64,000 bases of DNA from assembly GCF_023221595.1 (NCBI RefSeq), contig NZ_CP096563.1, positions 2,834,501 to 2,898,500 on the forward strand. The letters run 5' to 3'. Below are positions 14,826 through 23,927 of the stretch, in pieces. Both the position numbers and the translations under genes were made by a program. A model generated the notes under the pieces. The model was not told where the DNA came from, made no database searches, and saw nothing but the letters and a program-made list of their open reading frames with translations. Origin of the DNA: Rhodococcus qingshengii JCM 15477 (GTDB lineage: Bacteria > Actinomycetota > Actinomycetes > Mycobacteriales > Mycobacteriaceae). Position 1 is the first letter of the stretch, and every line of letters starts with the position of its first letter.

Positions 14826-15041
14826 GTGTCTCATTCTCCTACGTGTCTCGTGAACAGGAATTTCTTGCGCACACGATCCGGCTGTTCGGACTGTGACGGC
14901 CGAACGTGCTGGATCGAGAGGGTTTGTCACCGTCAGCGGGTCGGACGGTTTCGACTGGAGCGTCGAGGTTGTGACCGGCGCTTTTTGGTATGAGTCCATT
15001 CTGCATCAAACCGTTCAAAAGGTAAAGGTGATGGGTGGCAC

Positions 15042-15055
15042 TACACTGATAGGCA
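15042..15055 (+). promoter_or_regulatory. -10 element of a predicted leaderless oxyR promoter
   Basis: TACACT at 15042-15047 followed by 7 nt and the oxyR ATG at 15055; no ribosome-binding site. The 14826-15054 region also has to hold the ahpC promoter and the OxyR operator; no exact ATAG-N7-CTAT operator was found. Confidence 0.5.
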
Positions 15056-15975
15056 TGTCTGATCAGACTTATCAACCTTCCTTGTCACAGCTGCGTGCCT
15101 TTGTGTCTGTGGCCGAGTACCGGCACTTCGGTACTGCCGCAGCGCGTTCCGGTGTGAGCCAACCCACACTGTCGCAGGCGCTGGCAGCTCTCGAGGCGGG
15201 ACTAGGGGTCAAACTGATCGAACGCAGTACCCGGCGTGTGCTCGTGACCGCGGACGGACAGCGCTTGCTCGGTCAGGCCAAGCAAATCCTCGAAGCTGCC
15301 GACGGTTTCGTCGCGAGCGCGGCCGGCTCCGGCGACTCTCTGACCGGACCGCTACGCATCGGGTTGATCCCGACCGTTGCGCCCTACATTCTTCCGGGGT
15401 TGTTGCCGGAGCTGCGCGAGAAGCTGCCGTCGTTGGCGCCGCAAATAGTCGAGGATCAAACGGCGCGCCTACTCGATGCACTGCGATCGGGAGCGCTCGA
15501 CGTCGCGGTGTTGGCGCTTCCTGCCGGAACACCTGGCCTGGTGGAAGTTCCTGTGTACGAAGAGGATTTTGTGATGGTCGTGCCGAACGATCATTCCTTG
15601 GCCGGACGTGTCGATCTCACGGCGGACGTGCTCGACGCGCTGCCGTTGCTCTTGCTCGACGACGGCCACTGCCTGCGTGACCAGACGTTGGATCTGTGCC
15701 GTTCGGTAGACGCCCATCCGCTTGCCGGCGACACGCGGGCTACCTCTCTCGCGACAGTCGTGCAATGTGTGGCCGGGGGACTCGGGGTGACTTTGGTCCC
15801 GGAATCGGCTGTTGCAGTGGAGGTTCGACGCGGGGACTTGTCGACGGCGCGTTTCGCTTCGCCAGCTCCCGGTCGCACGATCGGCGTCGTGTTCCGCTCG
15901 TCGAGTGGCCGAGCAGAAGGATTCCGTCAGCTGGCCGAGCTGGTCCGTTCGGTCAGCCCGACGGTTCCTCGATGA
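15055..15975 (+). CDS. oxyR: hydrogen-peroxide sensing regulator OxyR (LysR family)
   Basis: 306 residues with an N-terminal LysR helix-turn-helix (residues about 9-67, AAARSGVSQPTLSQALAALE) and a substrate-binding-like sensor domain. The redox cysteines are Cys206 (DDGHCLRDQ) and Cys215 (LDLC), nine residues apart exactly like Cys199/Cys208 of E. coli OxyR. It activates ahpC and probably other peroxide genes when the disulfide forms. It is divergent from ahpCD. ATG 15055 is chosen because the HTH then starts at family position. Unlike M. tuberculosis, where oxyR is broken, this copy is intact. Confidence 0.95.
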   Translation: MSDQTYQPSLSQLRAFVSVAEYRHFGTAAARSGVSQPTLSQALAALEAGLGVKLIERSTRRVLVTADGQRLLGQAKQILEAADGFVASAAGSGDSLTGPLRIGLIPTVAPYILPGLLPELREKLPSLAPQIVEDQTARLLDALRSGALDVAVLALPAGTPGLVEVPVYEEDFVMVVPNDHSLAGRVDLTADVLDALPLLLLDDGHCLRDQTLDLCRSVDAHPLAGDTRATSLATVVQCVAGGLGVTLVPESAVAVEVRRGDLSTARFASPAPGRTIGVVFRSSSGRAEGFRQLAELVRSVSPTVPR

Positions 15976-16003
15976 CGTAACTCGTTCGACATCGACGTGA
16001 AAG

Positions 16004-17404
16004 CTAGTCGAGAGAGCCTTCTTTCACGGCAATGACCGCTCCGGGATTGAGAATTCCCAGCGGGTCGAGCGCATCCTTGACCTTGCGATTGAGGGCCATG
16101 ACGTCTTCACCCAACTGTGACGGCAGCCAGTCGCGCTTGAGTCGACCCACCCCGTGTTCGCCGGTGATCGTGCCGCCGAGCGCGATGGCGAGATCCATCA
16201 CCCGTCCGAATGCGATCTGTGCGCGTTCGTACATGTCCGGGTCTGCGGGGTCGAAGACGATGAGCGGGTGGGTGTTTCCGTCTCCGGCGTGCGCCACCGT
16301 GCAGATCAGGACGTCGAGGTCGTCTGCGATGGCTTCGACCCCGGTTACCAGCTGGGGGAGTGCGCGCATGGGAACGCCCACGTCTTCGAGAAGCAGACTT
16401 CCCATCGCGAGCACGGCCGGGAACACCGCTCGCCGTGCCGCCGCAAAAGCGTCACCTTCGGCCTGGTCATCGGTGGCGAATACTTCGGTGGCTCCGTTGT
16501 TTTCGCACGCCTGAACAATCGTCTCGATTTCCAGCACGCCTGCCGCGCCGGGTGCGTCGGACTGCGCGAGCAGTAGTGCGTGAGCCTTGCGGTTCAGACC
16601 CATGCGTACCGAATCCTCGACAGCATTGATACTGGCGTGATCCATGAACTCGAGCATCGCCGGACGCATGTTGCTGGTGATCGCCAAGACCGCGTCGGCA
16701 GCTTCTTGTACCGAGTCGAACGACGCGACGACGGTTGATGCGGGCGGCTGCGCGGGAATCAAACGCAACGTGATTTCCGTGATGATGCCGAGAGTGCCCT
16801 CGCTGCCCACGAACAGTTTGGTGAGTGAGAGTCCGGCGACGTCCTTGAGCAGGGGACCTCCGAGGCTGACAGCTGTACCGTCCGCCAGCACGACCCGGAG
16901 TCCGAGAACGTAGTCGGTGGTAACTCCGTACTTGACGCAGCAGAGTCCGCCGGCGTTGGTGGCTGCATTGCCGCCGATGGAACAGATCTCGAAGGACGAC
17001 GGGTCAGGTGGGTACCAGAGTCCGTGCTCTGCGGCGGCTTTCTTGACCTCCGCATTCATCAAGCCGGGCTGAGTAACCGCCACACGGGCGACCGGGTCGA
17101 TCGTGATCTGTCGCATTCGCTCGGTGCTGACCACGATGCAACCGTCGACGGCGCTGGATCCACCGGAAAGGCCCGAGCCGGCACCTCTGGGAACCACCGG
17201 AACGCGGTGGGCGGTTGCCCATCGCATCACGGTTTGGATGTCTTCGGTGCACGTAGCGCGAACCACGGCAGCTGGACGGCCGGCGGTCGGGTCGGCGGCC
17301 CAGTCCTGGCGGTAGCCCGCGGTCACGTCCGGATCCAGCAGGACGGCTCCCTCGGGGAGTGCCGCTACCAATTCGTCGAGGGCTGAAGAACTCGCGGGAG
17401 TCAT
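16004..17404 (-). CDS. FAD-binding oxidase, GlcD / D-lactate dehydrogenase type
   Basis: 466 residues. The N-terminal PCMH-type FAD domain contains VVPRGAGSGLSGGSSAVDGCIVV (a pyrophosphate loop longer than 20 residues, about 64-86) and YPPDPSSFEICSIGGNAATNAGG; the C-terminal FAD-oxidase domain ends ITGEHGVGRLKRDWL, the histidine-bearing motif of the GlcD/Dld family. It oxidises a 2-hydroxy acid such as glycolate or D-lactate. No GlcE/GlcF partner gene is adjacent, suggesting a stand-alone D-2-hydroxyacid dehydrogenase. ATG 17404 gives MTPASSSALDEL; the frame is open to 17455. Convergent with oxyR. Confidence 0.87.
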   Translation of the reverse strand: MTPASSSALDELVAALPEGAVLLDPDVTAGYRQDWAADPTAGRPAAVVRATCTEDIQTVMRWATAHRVPVVPRGAGSGLSGGSSAVDGCIVVSTERMRQITIDPVARVAVTQPGLMNAEVKKAAAEHGLWYPPDPSSFEICSIGGNAATNAGGLCCVKYGVTTDYVLGLRVVLADGTAVSLGGPLLKDVAGLSLTKLFVGSEGTLGIITEITLRLIPAQPPASTVVASFDSVQEAADAVLAITSNMRPAMLEFMDHASINAVEDSVRMGLNRKAHALLLAQSDAPGAAGVLEIETIVQACENNGATEVFATDDQAEGDAFAAARRAVFPAVLAMGSLLLEDVGVPMRALPQLVTGVEAIADDLDVLICTVAHAGDGNTHPLIVFDPADPDMYERAQIAFGRVMDLAIALGGTITGEHGVGRLKRDWLPSQLGEDVMALNRKVKDALDPLGILNPGAVIAVKEGSLD

Positions 17405-17526
17405 ACTCTCATCATGCTCGACGGAGTTCGACGATGCGCCAATTCGCGAGACCACAGCCCGAGTCTGTCGCGCCTGATCAGTTCAGCGTTGTCCGGCAGC
17501 GATCCTCCGAGTTGCCAGTTGAAGCC

Positions 17527-18375
17527 CTAGCGGCCCTTCTGCTTTCCGGAGAACCGGCCACCCGAACTCTTGGTCCCACCGGACTTCCCGCTGCCTGATT
17601 TGCCGCCCGCCTTGGCCTTACCGGAACCGGCGTTGCGTCCGGATATGTTCTTCGCGGTGCCGGCGCCCTTAGCTTTCTGCCCGTTCTTGGCAGCTTCTGC
17701 GCGACGCTCGCGGGCCGCGATCTTGGCCTTGACGGAGCCCTTGATCTTCTCGGCCGGCTCGCCGTTCCGTCCGCGGGAACTCTGTGCCGTTCGGCCCCGC
17801 ACGATGCCGATCAGTTCCTCGACCAGATCTGTGGTCTTGGACTCCATCCATGCCAAAGCCACAGGAGCCTCGGGCGCACCGTCCACCGGACGGAAGGTCA
17901 GGTCCTTGCGATGGTGGAACCGCGCCAGCGAATGGGGAACCACGACAACTCCGACGCCGGCGGCCACCAACTCGATGGCGTCGGCGATGGTCGCTGGTCG
18001 CTCGGCGGCGGTCTTTCCGGGACGGGTCGGCCAGTCGAGTCTGTCGTCGAGAGGATCGAGCACTATCTCGTCGGCCAGATCGTCGACGGAAATCTGATCG
18101 ACAGTAGTGAATACGTGATCTTTCGGTACCACCACCACCGGGGTTTCCGCGTACAGCGAGATGGCGCTGATGCCGGTCCGGTCGATCGGCAGTCGAACCA
18201 AACCTGCATCTGCTTCACCGGCGCGAAGTGCAGCTTCGAGTTCGAGAACCGGGAACTGAACAAGTTCCAGACGCACCTCGGGGAGCCGCTCGTGCCACAC
18301 CCGGACCCACTTGGTGGGCGTCACCCCCGGGGCGTACGCGAGTCGAAAAATTGCCTGACTATCCGCGTCTGTCAC
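17527..18375 (-). CDS. LysR-type substrate-binding domain protein without HTH, with a Lys/Gly/Ser-rich C-terminal tail
   Basis: 282 residues. Residues about 7-195 form a LysR-type periplasmic-binding-like effector domain (FRLAYAPGVTPTKWVRVWHERLPEV ... LEAALRAGEADAGLVRLP ... VVVVPKDH ... ELVAAGVGVVVVPHSLA). The usual N-terminal DNA-binding HTH is missing: the GTG start at 18375 goes directly into the effector domain and no HTH-coding frame lies upstream. Residues about 210-282 are a highly basic low-complexity tail (repeats of AGSGKAKAGGKSGSGKSGG type) like those of nucleic-acid-binding proteins. It is divergent from DUF5997, 56 nt away. It may sense a small molecule and bind DNA/RNA through the tail; this is inference. 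Confidence 0.8.
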   Translation of the reverse strand: MTDADSQAIFRLAYAPGVTPTKWVRVWHERLPEVRLELVQFPVLELEAALRAGEADAGLVRLPIDRTGISAISLYAETPVVVVPKDHVFTTVDQISVDDLADEIVLDPLDDRLDWPTRPGKTAAERPATIADAIELVAAGVGVVVVPHSLARFHHRKDLTFRPVDGAPEAPVALAWMESKTTDLVEELIGIVRGRTAQSSRGRNGEPAEKIKGSVKAKIAARERRAEAAKNGQKAKGAGTAKNISGRNAGSGKAKAGGKSGSGKSGGTKSSGGRFSGKQKGR

Positions 18376-18419
18376 CAGGCAAGGCTACCGCCTTGGTAAA
18401 AGCACCCGTATCGGCTGGT

Positions 18420-18432
18420 TACTCTTGTTGCA
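18420..18432 (+). promoter_or_regulatory. -10 element of a predicted leaderless DUF5997 promoter
   Basis: TACTCT at 18420-18425, 6 nt, then ATG at 18432. There is no ribosome-binding site. Confidence 0.5.
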
Positions 18433-18839
18433 TGACGTCGAACAAAACTCCCCAGACGATGAAGCCGACGACGGCTGCCAAGAAGCTGGGTGTGTACCTG
18501 GAAGCAACACCTGCGCAGTTCCAGGAAGGCGACGTGACTCGTGACGAGCTGACCGCTCTGCAGACCGATCCGCCGGAGTGGCTGCTGGAGCTGCGACGCA
18601 CCGGACCGCACCCTCGCCCGGTCATCGCAGCCAAGCTGGGCGTATCGATCGCCGGCCTGGCCCGCGGCGGCGTCGAAGAAGCACTCACCACGGATCAGAT
18701 CGCCGCACTCCTCGAAGAGAAGCCCGAATGGCTCGAAAAGGAACGCGCTGTTCAGGCCGAGGTGCGGGCCGAGAACGTTCGCATCAAGGAAAAGCGCGCT
18801 GCTCGCCGCAACCAGCCGCGGAAGGCTCGTAGGGGCTGA
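18432..18839 (+). CDS. DUF5997 family protein
   Basis: 135 residues, hydrophilic. The core (about 11-112) reads AAKKLGVYLEATPAQFQEG...EWLLELRRTGPHPRPVIAAKLGVSIAGLARGG...EWLEKERAVQ, including a segment that resembles a helix-turn-helix (VIAAKLGVSIAGLARGGV). The C-terminus is strongly basic (KEKRAARRNQPRKARRG). DUF5997 has no established function. The divergent partner is the HTH-less LysR-type protein, so the pair may act together: one with a sensor domain, one with a possible HTH. Confidence 0.75.
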   Translation: MTSNKTPQTMKPTTAAKKLGVYLEATPAQFQEGDVTRDELTALQTDPPEWLLELRRTGPHPRPVIAAKLGVSIAGLARGGVEEALTTDQIAALLEEKPEWLEKERAVQAEVRAENVRIKEKRAARRNQPRKARRG

Positions 18840-18845
18840 CGCCCC

Positions 18846-18889
18846 CTGTGCGCCTTTTTGGTAGCGATGACTACCAAAAAGGCGCACAG
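18846..18889. terminator. long stem-loop between DUF5997 and the DUF3516 helicase
   Basis: A perfect 19-bp stem: 18846-18864 (CTGTGCGCCTTTTTGGTAG) pairs with 18871-18889 around a 6-nt loop. It sits between two convergent genes and can serve both strands. The U/A tracts are inside the stem rather than after it. Confidence 0.75.
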
Positions 18890-18892
18890 GCG

Positions 18893-21397
18893 CTAGCCTT
18901 CTACGACGCTCAGCTCGTCGAACACGATTTCACCCGCGGCATCCGATTCCGGGATGTCGACGACGGCAAGCAGTGCCCATCCGTGATCGCCCTCCGGATC
19001 CTCGAGCACCTGCCGCACCCGCCAGAACTCACCCTCTTCGGTGACCTGGAAGAGCGCCGGCCCGCGCGCCGATGGCCCGGTTCCGATTGTTGCGTACTCC
19101 TCGAAGTACGGGAGTAGTTGCTCTTCCCACTCGGCGGCGTCGATACCGTCCTCGAGGTTTTCCAGCTCATTCCACTGCCGACGCGACGCGAGGTCGATGC
19201 GTCGGAACATCGCATTGCGCACCATGACGCGGAATGCGCGCGGGTTCGCCGAGATGGGACGGGGAATGTCGGCGCCGAACGCAACCTCTTCCGTATCTGC
19301 CTCGGCTCCGGGGTCGGTGAGTGACTCCCATTCGTCGAGCAGGCTCGAGTCGACCTGACGGATCAGCTCGCCCAACCACTCGATGATGTCTTCGAGTTCC
19401 TCGGTGCGCGCTTCCGCCGGGACGGTCTGTCGCAGCGCGCGGTAGGCGTCGGCGAGGTAGCGCAGGACGAGGCCCTCGGACCGGGTGAGTCCGTAATGGC
19501 TGATCAACTCGGCAAACGTCATGGCGCGTTCGATCATGTCGCGCACCACGGACTTGGGGGAGAGGGCGAACTCGGTGATCCACGGGTGGCCACCCCGGTA
19601 CATTTCGAAAGCCGGGAACAGCAAGTCCGACAACGGTTTCGGCCACGTAACCTCTTCGAGGAGTTCCATGCGCTCCTCGTACTCGATGCCGTCGGCCTTC
19701 ATCTGCGCAACCGCTTCGCCACGAGCGAAGTGCTGCTGCGCCATCAGAACCTGACGCGGATCGTCGAGCGTCGACTCGATGATCGAGACGACATCGAGTG
19801 CGTAACTGTCGGATTCGACGTCGAGAAGTTCGAATGCCGCCAAGGCGAACGGTGAGAGTGGCTGGTTCAAGGCGAAGTCGCGTTGCAGGTCCATCGTCAA
19901 CCGAGCCATGCGGCCGTACTCGTCGGGTTCGTCGAGGCGTTCCACGATCCCGGCGCTGAGCAATCCGCGATACAGCGAGATCGCTTTGAGGATGTGCTTG
20001 CGCTGCGCCGGACGCGATTCGTGGTTGTCCTCCAACAGGTGCCGCATCGCGTCGAAGCAGTTACCCGGGCGGGCAATGACATTGAGCAGCATCGAGTTGC
20101 TGACCGAGAATCGCGACACCAACGGTTCGGGCGATGCGGCGACCAAGCGATCGAACGTCGCTTCGCTCCAGGATACAAACCCCTCGGGAGCCTTCTTGCG
20201 TTGAATCTTCTTGATCTTCTTCGGATCGTCGCCGGCCTTGGCGACTGCCCGCAGATTCTCTACTTCGTGTTCGGGTGCCTGGACGACGACGGTGCCCATC
20301 GTGTCGTAGCCTGCACGACCCGCGCGACCGGCGATCTGATGGAACTCGCGGGCTTTCAGATGCCGAGTGCGGACGCCGTCGTACTTGGCCAGACCCGTGA
20401 GCAGCACCGTGCGGATCGGGACGTTGATGCCGACGCCGAGGGTGTCGGTACCGCAAATCACCTTGAGAAGCCCGTCCTGTGCGAGAACTTCGATGAGCCG
20501 TCGGTACTTGGGCAGCATGCCCGCATGGTGAACGCCGATGCCGTGCCGGACCAGGCGGGAGAGTGTTTTTCCGAACCCGGTGGTGAAGCGGAAACCACCC
20601 AGCGCCTCGGCGATCGCTTCCTTCTCTTCTTTGGAACAGAAGTTGACGCTCGTCAGTGCCTGGGCGCGTTCGAGGGCGGCGGCCTGCGTGAAATGCACGA
20701 TGTAGACGGGGGACTGGTTGGTGGTCACCAGATCTTCGATGGTTTCGCCGACCGGCGTGGTCGCGTACGAGAACATCAAAGGCACGGGGCGTTCTGTGCC
20801 GGAGACGACGGTGGTGGGTTTCCCGGTACGGCGCGTCAGATCTTCGGAGAAGAAGTCGACTTCACCGAGAGTTGCCGACATCAACAGGAACTGGGCGTGC
20901 GGCAACTCGATGAGCGGAACCTGCCACGCCCAACCTCGATCGGGTTCGGAGTAGAAGTGGAACTCGTCCATCACGACCTGGCCGATATCGGAGTTCGGGC
21001 CCTCGCGCAGTGCAAGATTCGCGACGATTTCGGCCGTCGCACAAATGATCGGCGCCGACGAGTTCACGGCGGCGTCGCCGGTCATCATGCCGACGTTCTC
21101 GGCACCGAAGACTTCACACAGCGCAAAGAACTTCTCGCTCACCAAGGCCTTGATCGGCGCTGTGTAATAGGTGCGCTTGCCGAGCGACATCGCATAGAAA
21201 TGCGCGCCGATCGCCACCATCGATTTGCCTGACCCGGTCGGCGTCGCAAGGATCACGTTTGCACCCGAGACCAACTCCATGACGGCCTCTTCTTGGGCCG
21301 GGTAGAGCGTCAAACCTCGTTCGATGGTCCACGAAGAGAAGGCGTCGAAAACGGACTCAGGATCCGCGTTGTCGGGGAGAAGTTCCGTCAGCAGCAC
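18893..21397 (-). CDS. Ski2-like DExH RNA helicase with DUF3516 C-terminal domain
   Basis: 834 residues. Walker A is ATPTGSGKSMVAIGA (about 51-65), motif II is DEFHFY (an unusual variant of DExH), motif III MSATLG, and motif VI QIAGRAGRAGYDT. The region after the helicase core (about 400-830) corresponds to the actinobacterial DUF3516 domain. The protein probably unwinds structured RNA during turnover or ribosome assembly; no direct evidence of the substrate. It overlaps nothing and is followed upstream on the same strand by an alpha/beta hydrolase gene (26-nt gap), so it is probably the downstream gene of that transcript. Confidence 0.92.
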   Translation of the reverse strand: MLLTELLPDNADPESVFDAFSSWTIERGLTLYPAQEEAVMELVSGANVILATPTGSGKSMVAIGAHFYAMSLGKRTYYTAPIKALVSEKFFALCEVFGAENVGMMTGDAAVNSSAPIICATAEIVANLALREGPNSDIGQVVMDEFHFYSEPDRGWAWQVPLIELPHAQFLLMSATLGEVDFFSEDLTRRTGKPTTVVSGTERPVPLMFSYATTPVGETIEDLVTTNQSPVYIVHFTQAAALERAQALTSVNFCSKEEKEAIAEALGGFRFTTGFGKTLSRLVRHGIGVHHAGMLPKYRRLIEVLAQDGLLKVICGTDTLGVGINVPIRTVLLTGLAKYDGVRTRHLKAREFHQIAGRAGRAGYDTMGTVVVQAPEHEVENLRAVAKAGDDPKKIKKIQRKKAPEGFVSWSEATFDRLVAASPEPLVSRFSVSNSMLLNVIARPGNCFDAMRHLLEDNHESRPAQRKHILKAISLYRGLLSAGIVERLDEPDEYGRMARLTMDLQRDFALNQPLSPFALAAFELLDVESDSYALDVVSIIESTLDDPRQVLMAQQHFARGEAVAQMKADGIEYEERMELLEEVTWPKPLSDLLFPAFEMYRGGHPWITEFALSPKSVVRDMIERAMTFAELISHYGLTRSEGLVLRYLADAYRALRQTVPAEARTEELEDIIEWLGELIRQVDSSLLDEWESLTDPGAEADTEEVAFGADIPRPISANPRAFRVMVRNAMFRRIDLASRRQWNELENLEDGIDAAEWEEQLLPYFEEYATIGTGPSARGPALFQVTEEGEFWRVRQVLEDPEGDHGWALLAVVDIPESDAAGEIVFDELSVVEG

Positions 21398-21423
21398 TCG
21401 TACAGGCTAGCCGCAACCGTAGA

Positions 21424-22461
21424 TCAGGTTGCGCTTCGCTCGTCCGAGCCCATGGCGTCGAGCACCGCCATGCGGGTGGACGACGTTCCGGTGATGGTGT
21501 TCTCGCCGACCCCGGAGATCAGCATGTGGCGCCAGCGAGCCTCGTCGAAGACGAGTGGTGCGGTGCTGGAAAGAAAATCTTCGACGATCTGCAGGAAACG
21601 CATCGGATCGTCGCGGAACGGGAAGTGGCCCGAGCCGCGGAAGACTTCGAGGCGTGAGTTCGGCATCGCCGCGTGCGCGAGATGAGCGTGGGAGACGGGA
21701 ATGACGGAGTCGTCGTCGCCCCAGATCAGTTGAACCGGCAGATTCTCGGTCAGATAACAGCGGTCGAGCATCGTGACCACCTGTCCGCGCCAGTCCACGA
21801 CGGCCCGCAGCGTACGAAGGTAGGCCTCGTAGGCAGTGGGGTCGGGGAGATCAGCGAGCACGCGAATCAGGTCCGGTGTGTCGTGCAACATGGTGCCGGG
21901 ACGCAGATTTGAACCGTGAACTACTCCGGCAAGGTTCCCGGCCATCCGGACGAGCGGCATTGCACCAGGTATCCGGAGCAGCTTTACCACCTCGTTGACC
22001 ACCGGAACGGACATGAGGCGCAGCAGCGGATGGACGTCCTTGGTGACGCCACCGGCCGAGACCAGCACGAGGCGATCCACCATGTGTGGGAATTGGTAGG
22101 AGAACTGCATCGCTACGCCGCCGCCGAGCGAGTGCCCGATGACGGTGACGTGCTCGATGCCGAGCGTCGACAGAAGATCCCGCATGCCGTTGGCGTACGC
22201 GGCTACCGAGTAATCCGCGCGTGGCTTGTCGGAACGGCCGTGACCCAACAGGTCAGGTGCGATGACCGTGTACTTCTTGGCGAGGTGGGGAATGATCTCG
22301 GTCCACGTCGACGAGTTGTCGCCGATTCCGTGCAGGAGCAGTACTGCCGGACCCTCGCCGGCTATCCGAAATGCGCGTCGGTAGCCGTGAATCGTCCGGA
22401 ACATCATCCGCGGTTCCTCGTCGGGGACCGGTCGGAGCTGACGGTTCCGTGGTCTGCTCAT
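21424..22461 (-). CDS. alpha/beta-fold hydrolase (Rv2715-like)
   Basis: 345 residues. VLLLHGIGDNSSTWTEIIP forms the oxyanion HG motif, VIGHSLGGGVAMQ the nucleophile elbow (GHSLGG), IWGDDDSVIP the acid region and GSGHFPFRDDP the catalytic histidine. The substrate is unknown; lipase/esterase or epoxide-hydrolase-like. The length with an N-terminal SRPRNRQLRPVPDEE extension and the position beside the PAC2 gene match M. tuberculosis Rv2714-Rv2715. AGGAGG precedes the ATG at 22461 by 5 nt. Confidence 0.87.
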   Translation of the reverse strand: MSRPRNRQLRPVPDEEPRMMFRTIHGYRRAFRIAGEGPAVLLLHGIGDNSSTWTEIIPHLAKKYTVIAPDLLGHGRSDKPRADYSVAAYANGMRDLLSTLGIEHVTVIGHSLGGGVAMQFSYQFPHMVDRLVLVSAGGVTKDVHPLLRLMSVPVVNEVVKLLRIPGAMPLVRMAGNLAGVVHGSNLRPGTMLHDTPDLIRVLADLPDPTAYEAYLRTLRAVVDWRGQVVTMLDRCYLTENLPVQLIWGDDDSVIPVSHAHLAHAAMPNSRLEVFRGSGHFPFRDDPMRFLQIVEDFLSSTAPLVFDEARWRHMLISGVGENTITGTSSTRMAVLDAMGSDERSAT

Positions 22462-22642
22462 GTCGCCTCCTGGCTCGGCGTGTGACCACGTTGACTGTCT
22501 GCTCCAGTTGTTGAGCCGTCAACGAAAATCACACAGAGTTTGAGGCTATCCGACGGATGTGTCCTGAACAACAGCCCAGGTAACGGAGGGGTTGCGGAAT
22601 GCGCACAATGTCGAATTATGCGCCCCGCCCGTCACATTTTAG

Positions 22643-23602
22643 TCAGTTGTCGCCTCGATCGAGGTCTCCAGCTGAGCCGAAGTCGTCATTTCCTGCCTGT
22701 TCGGCCAGGAACTTTTCGAACTCTGCGCCGATCTCGTCACCGCTGGGAAGGTCGGCCTCGCCGGCCAGAAGGGACGACTGTTGTTCCTGAGCGGCGACAA
22801 AAGTGTCGTATTGACGCTCCAAAGCGTGGACTACAGTCTGAACTTCTTCGTTCCCGGCTATGTGCTCGTTAACCTGTTCCCGAACGCGCGCCGCGGCCTC
22901 ACCCAGTGCAACCAAGGGCAACTCCAGATCCGAAACCTCGGAAACGTTTTCGAGCAAAGTTTCTGCGGCGCCCGGGTAGTCCGTTTGCGCGAGGTAGTGG
23001 GGGACATGCACCGAAAAGCCCATCGCCTCGTGCCCGTGCTGAGACATACGAAGCTCGAGCAGTGATGATGCGCTGCCGGGAACCTGCAGTTCACCTGACC
23101 AACGCTGATGGTCCTGGATCAGGTCCTTGTTGGTCGAATGTGCTGTCACACCCAGCGGTCGGGTGTGCGGGATTGCCATCGGAATCGCGTTGAGCCCGAT
23201 GGTTCGACGCACTCCCAACTGTTCGGACAACAGACGAACGGCTGTAGTGAACCGCTCCCACTTGAGGTCCGGTTCCATCCCCGCGAGCAGCAGGAACGGC
23301 GTGCCGGCCGTATCGCGCAGTGCGTACAGATTGAGCGCCGGAGCGTCGTAATCGGAGAAATGATCGGCCTTGAACGTCATCGTCGGTCGACGTGAGCGGT
23401 AGTCGATCAGCTCGTCGACAGCAAACGACGCGACAAGCTCGGTCTCGAGGCTTTCGCGCAGATGCGTCGTCGCCAACTTCACGGCGTGACCGGCGTCGGA
23501 GTAACCCTCGAGTCCGTGAATCAGGATCGGTCCCTGGCCGTCGGCAGCCGCCAACTGGGGCGCCGGAAATTCCAGCTCGTACATCCTCGACTGTTCGTCC
23601 AT
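22643..23602 (-). CDS. PAC2 family protein (Rv2714-like)
   Basis: 319 residues. The PAC2 (proteasome assembly chaperone 2-like) fold is indicated by ILIHGLEGYSDAGHAVKLA near the N-terminus, ELVASFAVDELIDYRSRRP, and FLLLAGMEPDLKWERF. M. tuberculosis Rv2714 has the same fold; its biological role is unresolved. The C-terminal about 60 residues are acidic/Gln-rich. Actinobacteria of this group have proteasomes, but no proteasome gene is in the window. AAGGGGA lies just before ATG 23602. It reads toward the alpha/beta hydrolase with a 181-nt gap that holds no gene. Confidence 0.85.
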   Translation of the reverse strand: MDEQSRMYELEFPAPQLAAADGQGPILIHGLEGYSDAGHAVKLATTHLRESLETELVASFAVDELIDYRSRRPTMTFKADHFSDYDAPALNLYALRDTAGTPFLLLAGMEPDLKWERFTTAVRLLSEQLGVRRTIGLNAIPMAIPHTRPLGVTAHSTNKDLIQDHQRWSGELQVPGSASSLLELRMSQHGHEAMGFSVHVPHYLAQTDYPGAAETLLENVSEVSDLELPLVALGEAAARVREQVNEHIAGNEEVQTVVHALERQYDTFVAAQEQQSSLLAGEADLPSGDEIGAEFEKFLAEQAGNDDFGSAGDLDRGDN

Positions 23603-23927
23603 CGCAGTCCCCTTCGCTCTTCGGTCTTGATCTCAAGTGTCCACTATCGGCGCACGCGCGACAGCATCGGAGTCAGGTGCCCGACAGCACTGGATCAGAC
23701 GTTCATCGGTAAGAACACCGAGTCGGTGACCGATCATTCCCGATCCGACGAGACGGGCGTTCGCCGAGAGCGAAGCTGAGCGGTATCTTTCGACACTTGG
23801 CCTGGGCGTTCGCTAGATGTCGGGTGCGCGGCTTCGGACATGGCAGAGTGGAACACAAGGTCGGCACGGCCGATTTGTCCGAAATGGATTGGTCGATTGT
23901 CGGGATCGGTCGAGTGCGGAGGCTTAC
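23603..23927. other. 325-bp divergent promoter region between the PAC2 gene and the lipoprotein gene
   Basis: No coding sequence or clear stem-loop is supported here. The lipoprotein frame stays open back to an ATG at 23817, but the extra 37 residues are charged and would bury the signal peptide, so that start is not used. A Shine-Dalgarno GCGGAGG (23916-23922) precedes the chosen start. Confidence 0.6.

Noticed and set aside
17527..18375. Ordinary LysR regulator with a mis-called start
   Set aside because: I looked for a missing N-terminal HTH upstream on the minus strand; the divergent DUF5997 gene begins 56 nt away, leaving no room for a 60-residue HTH.
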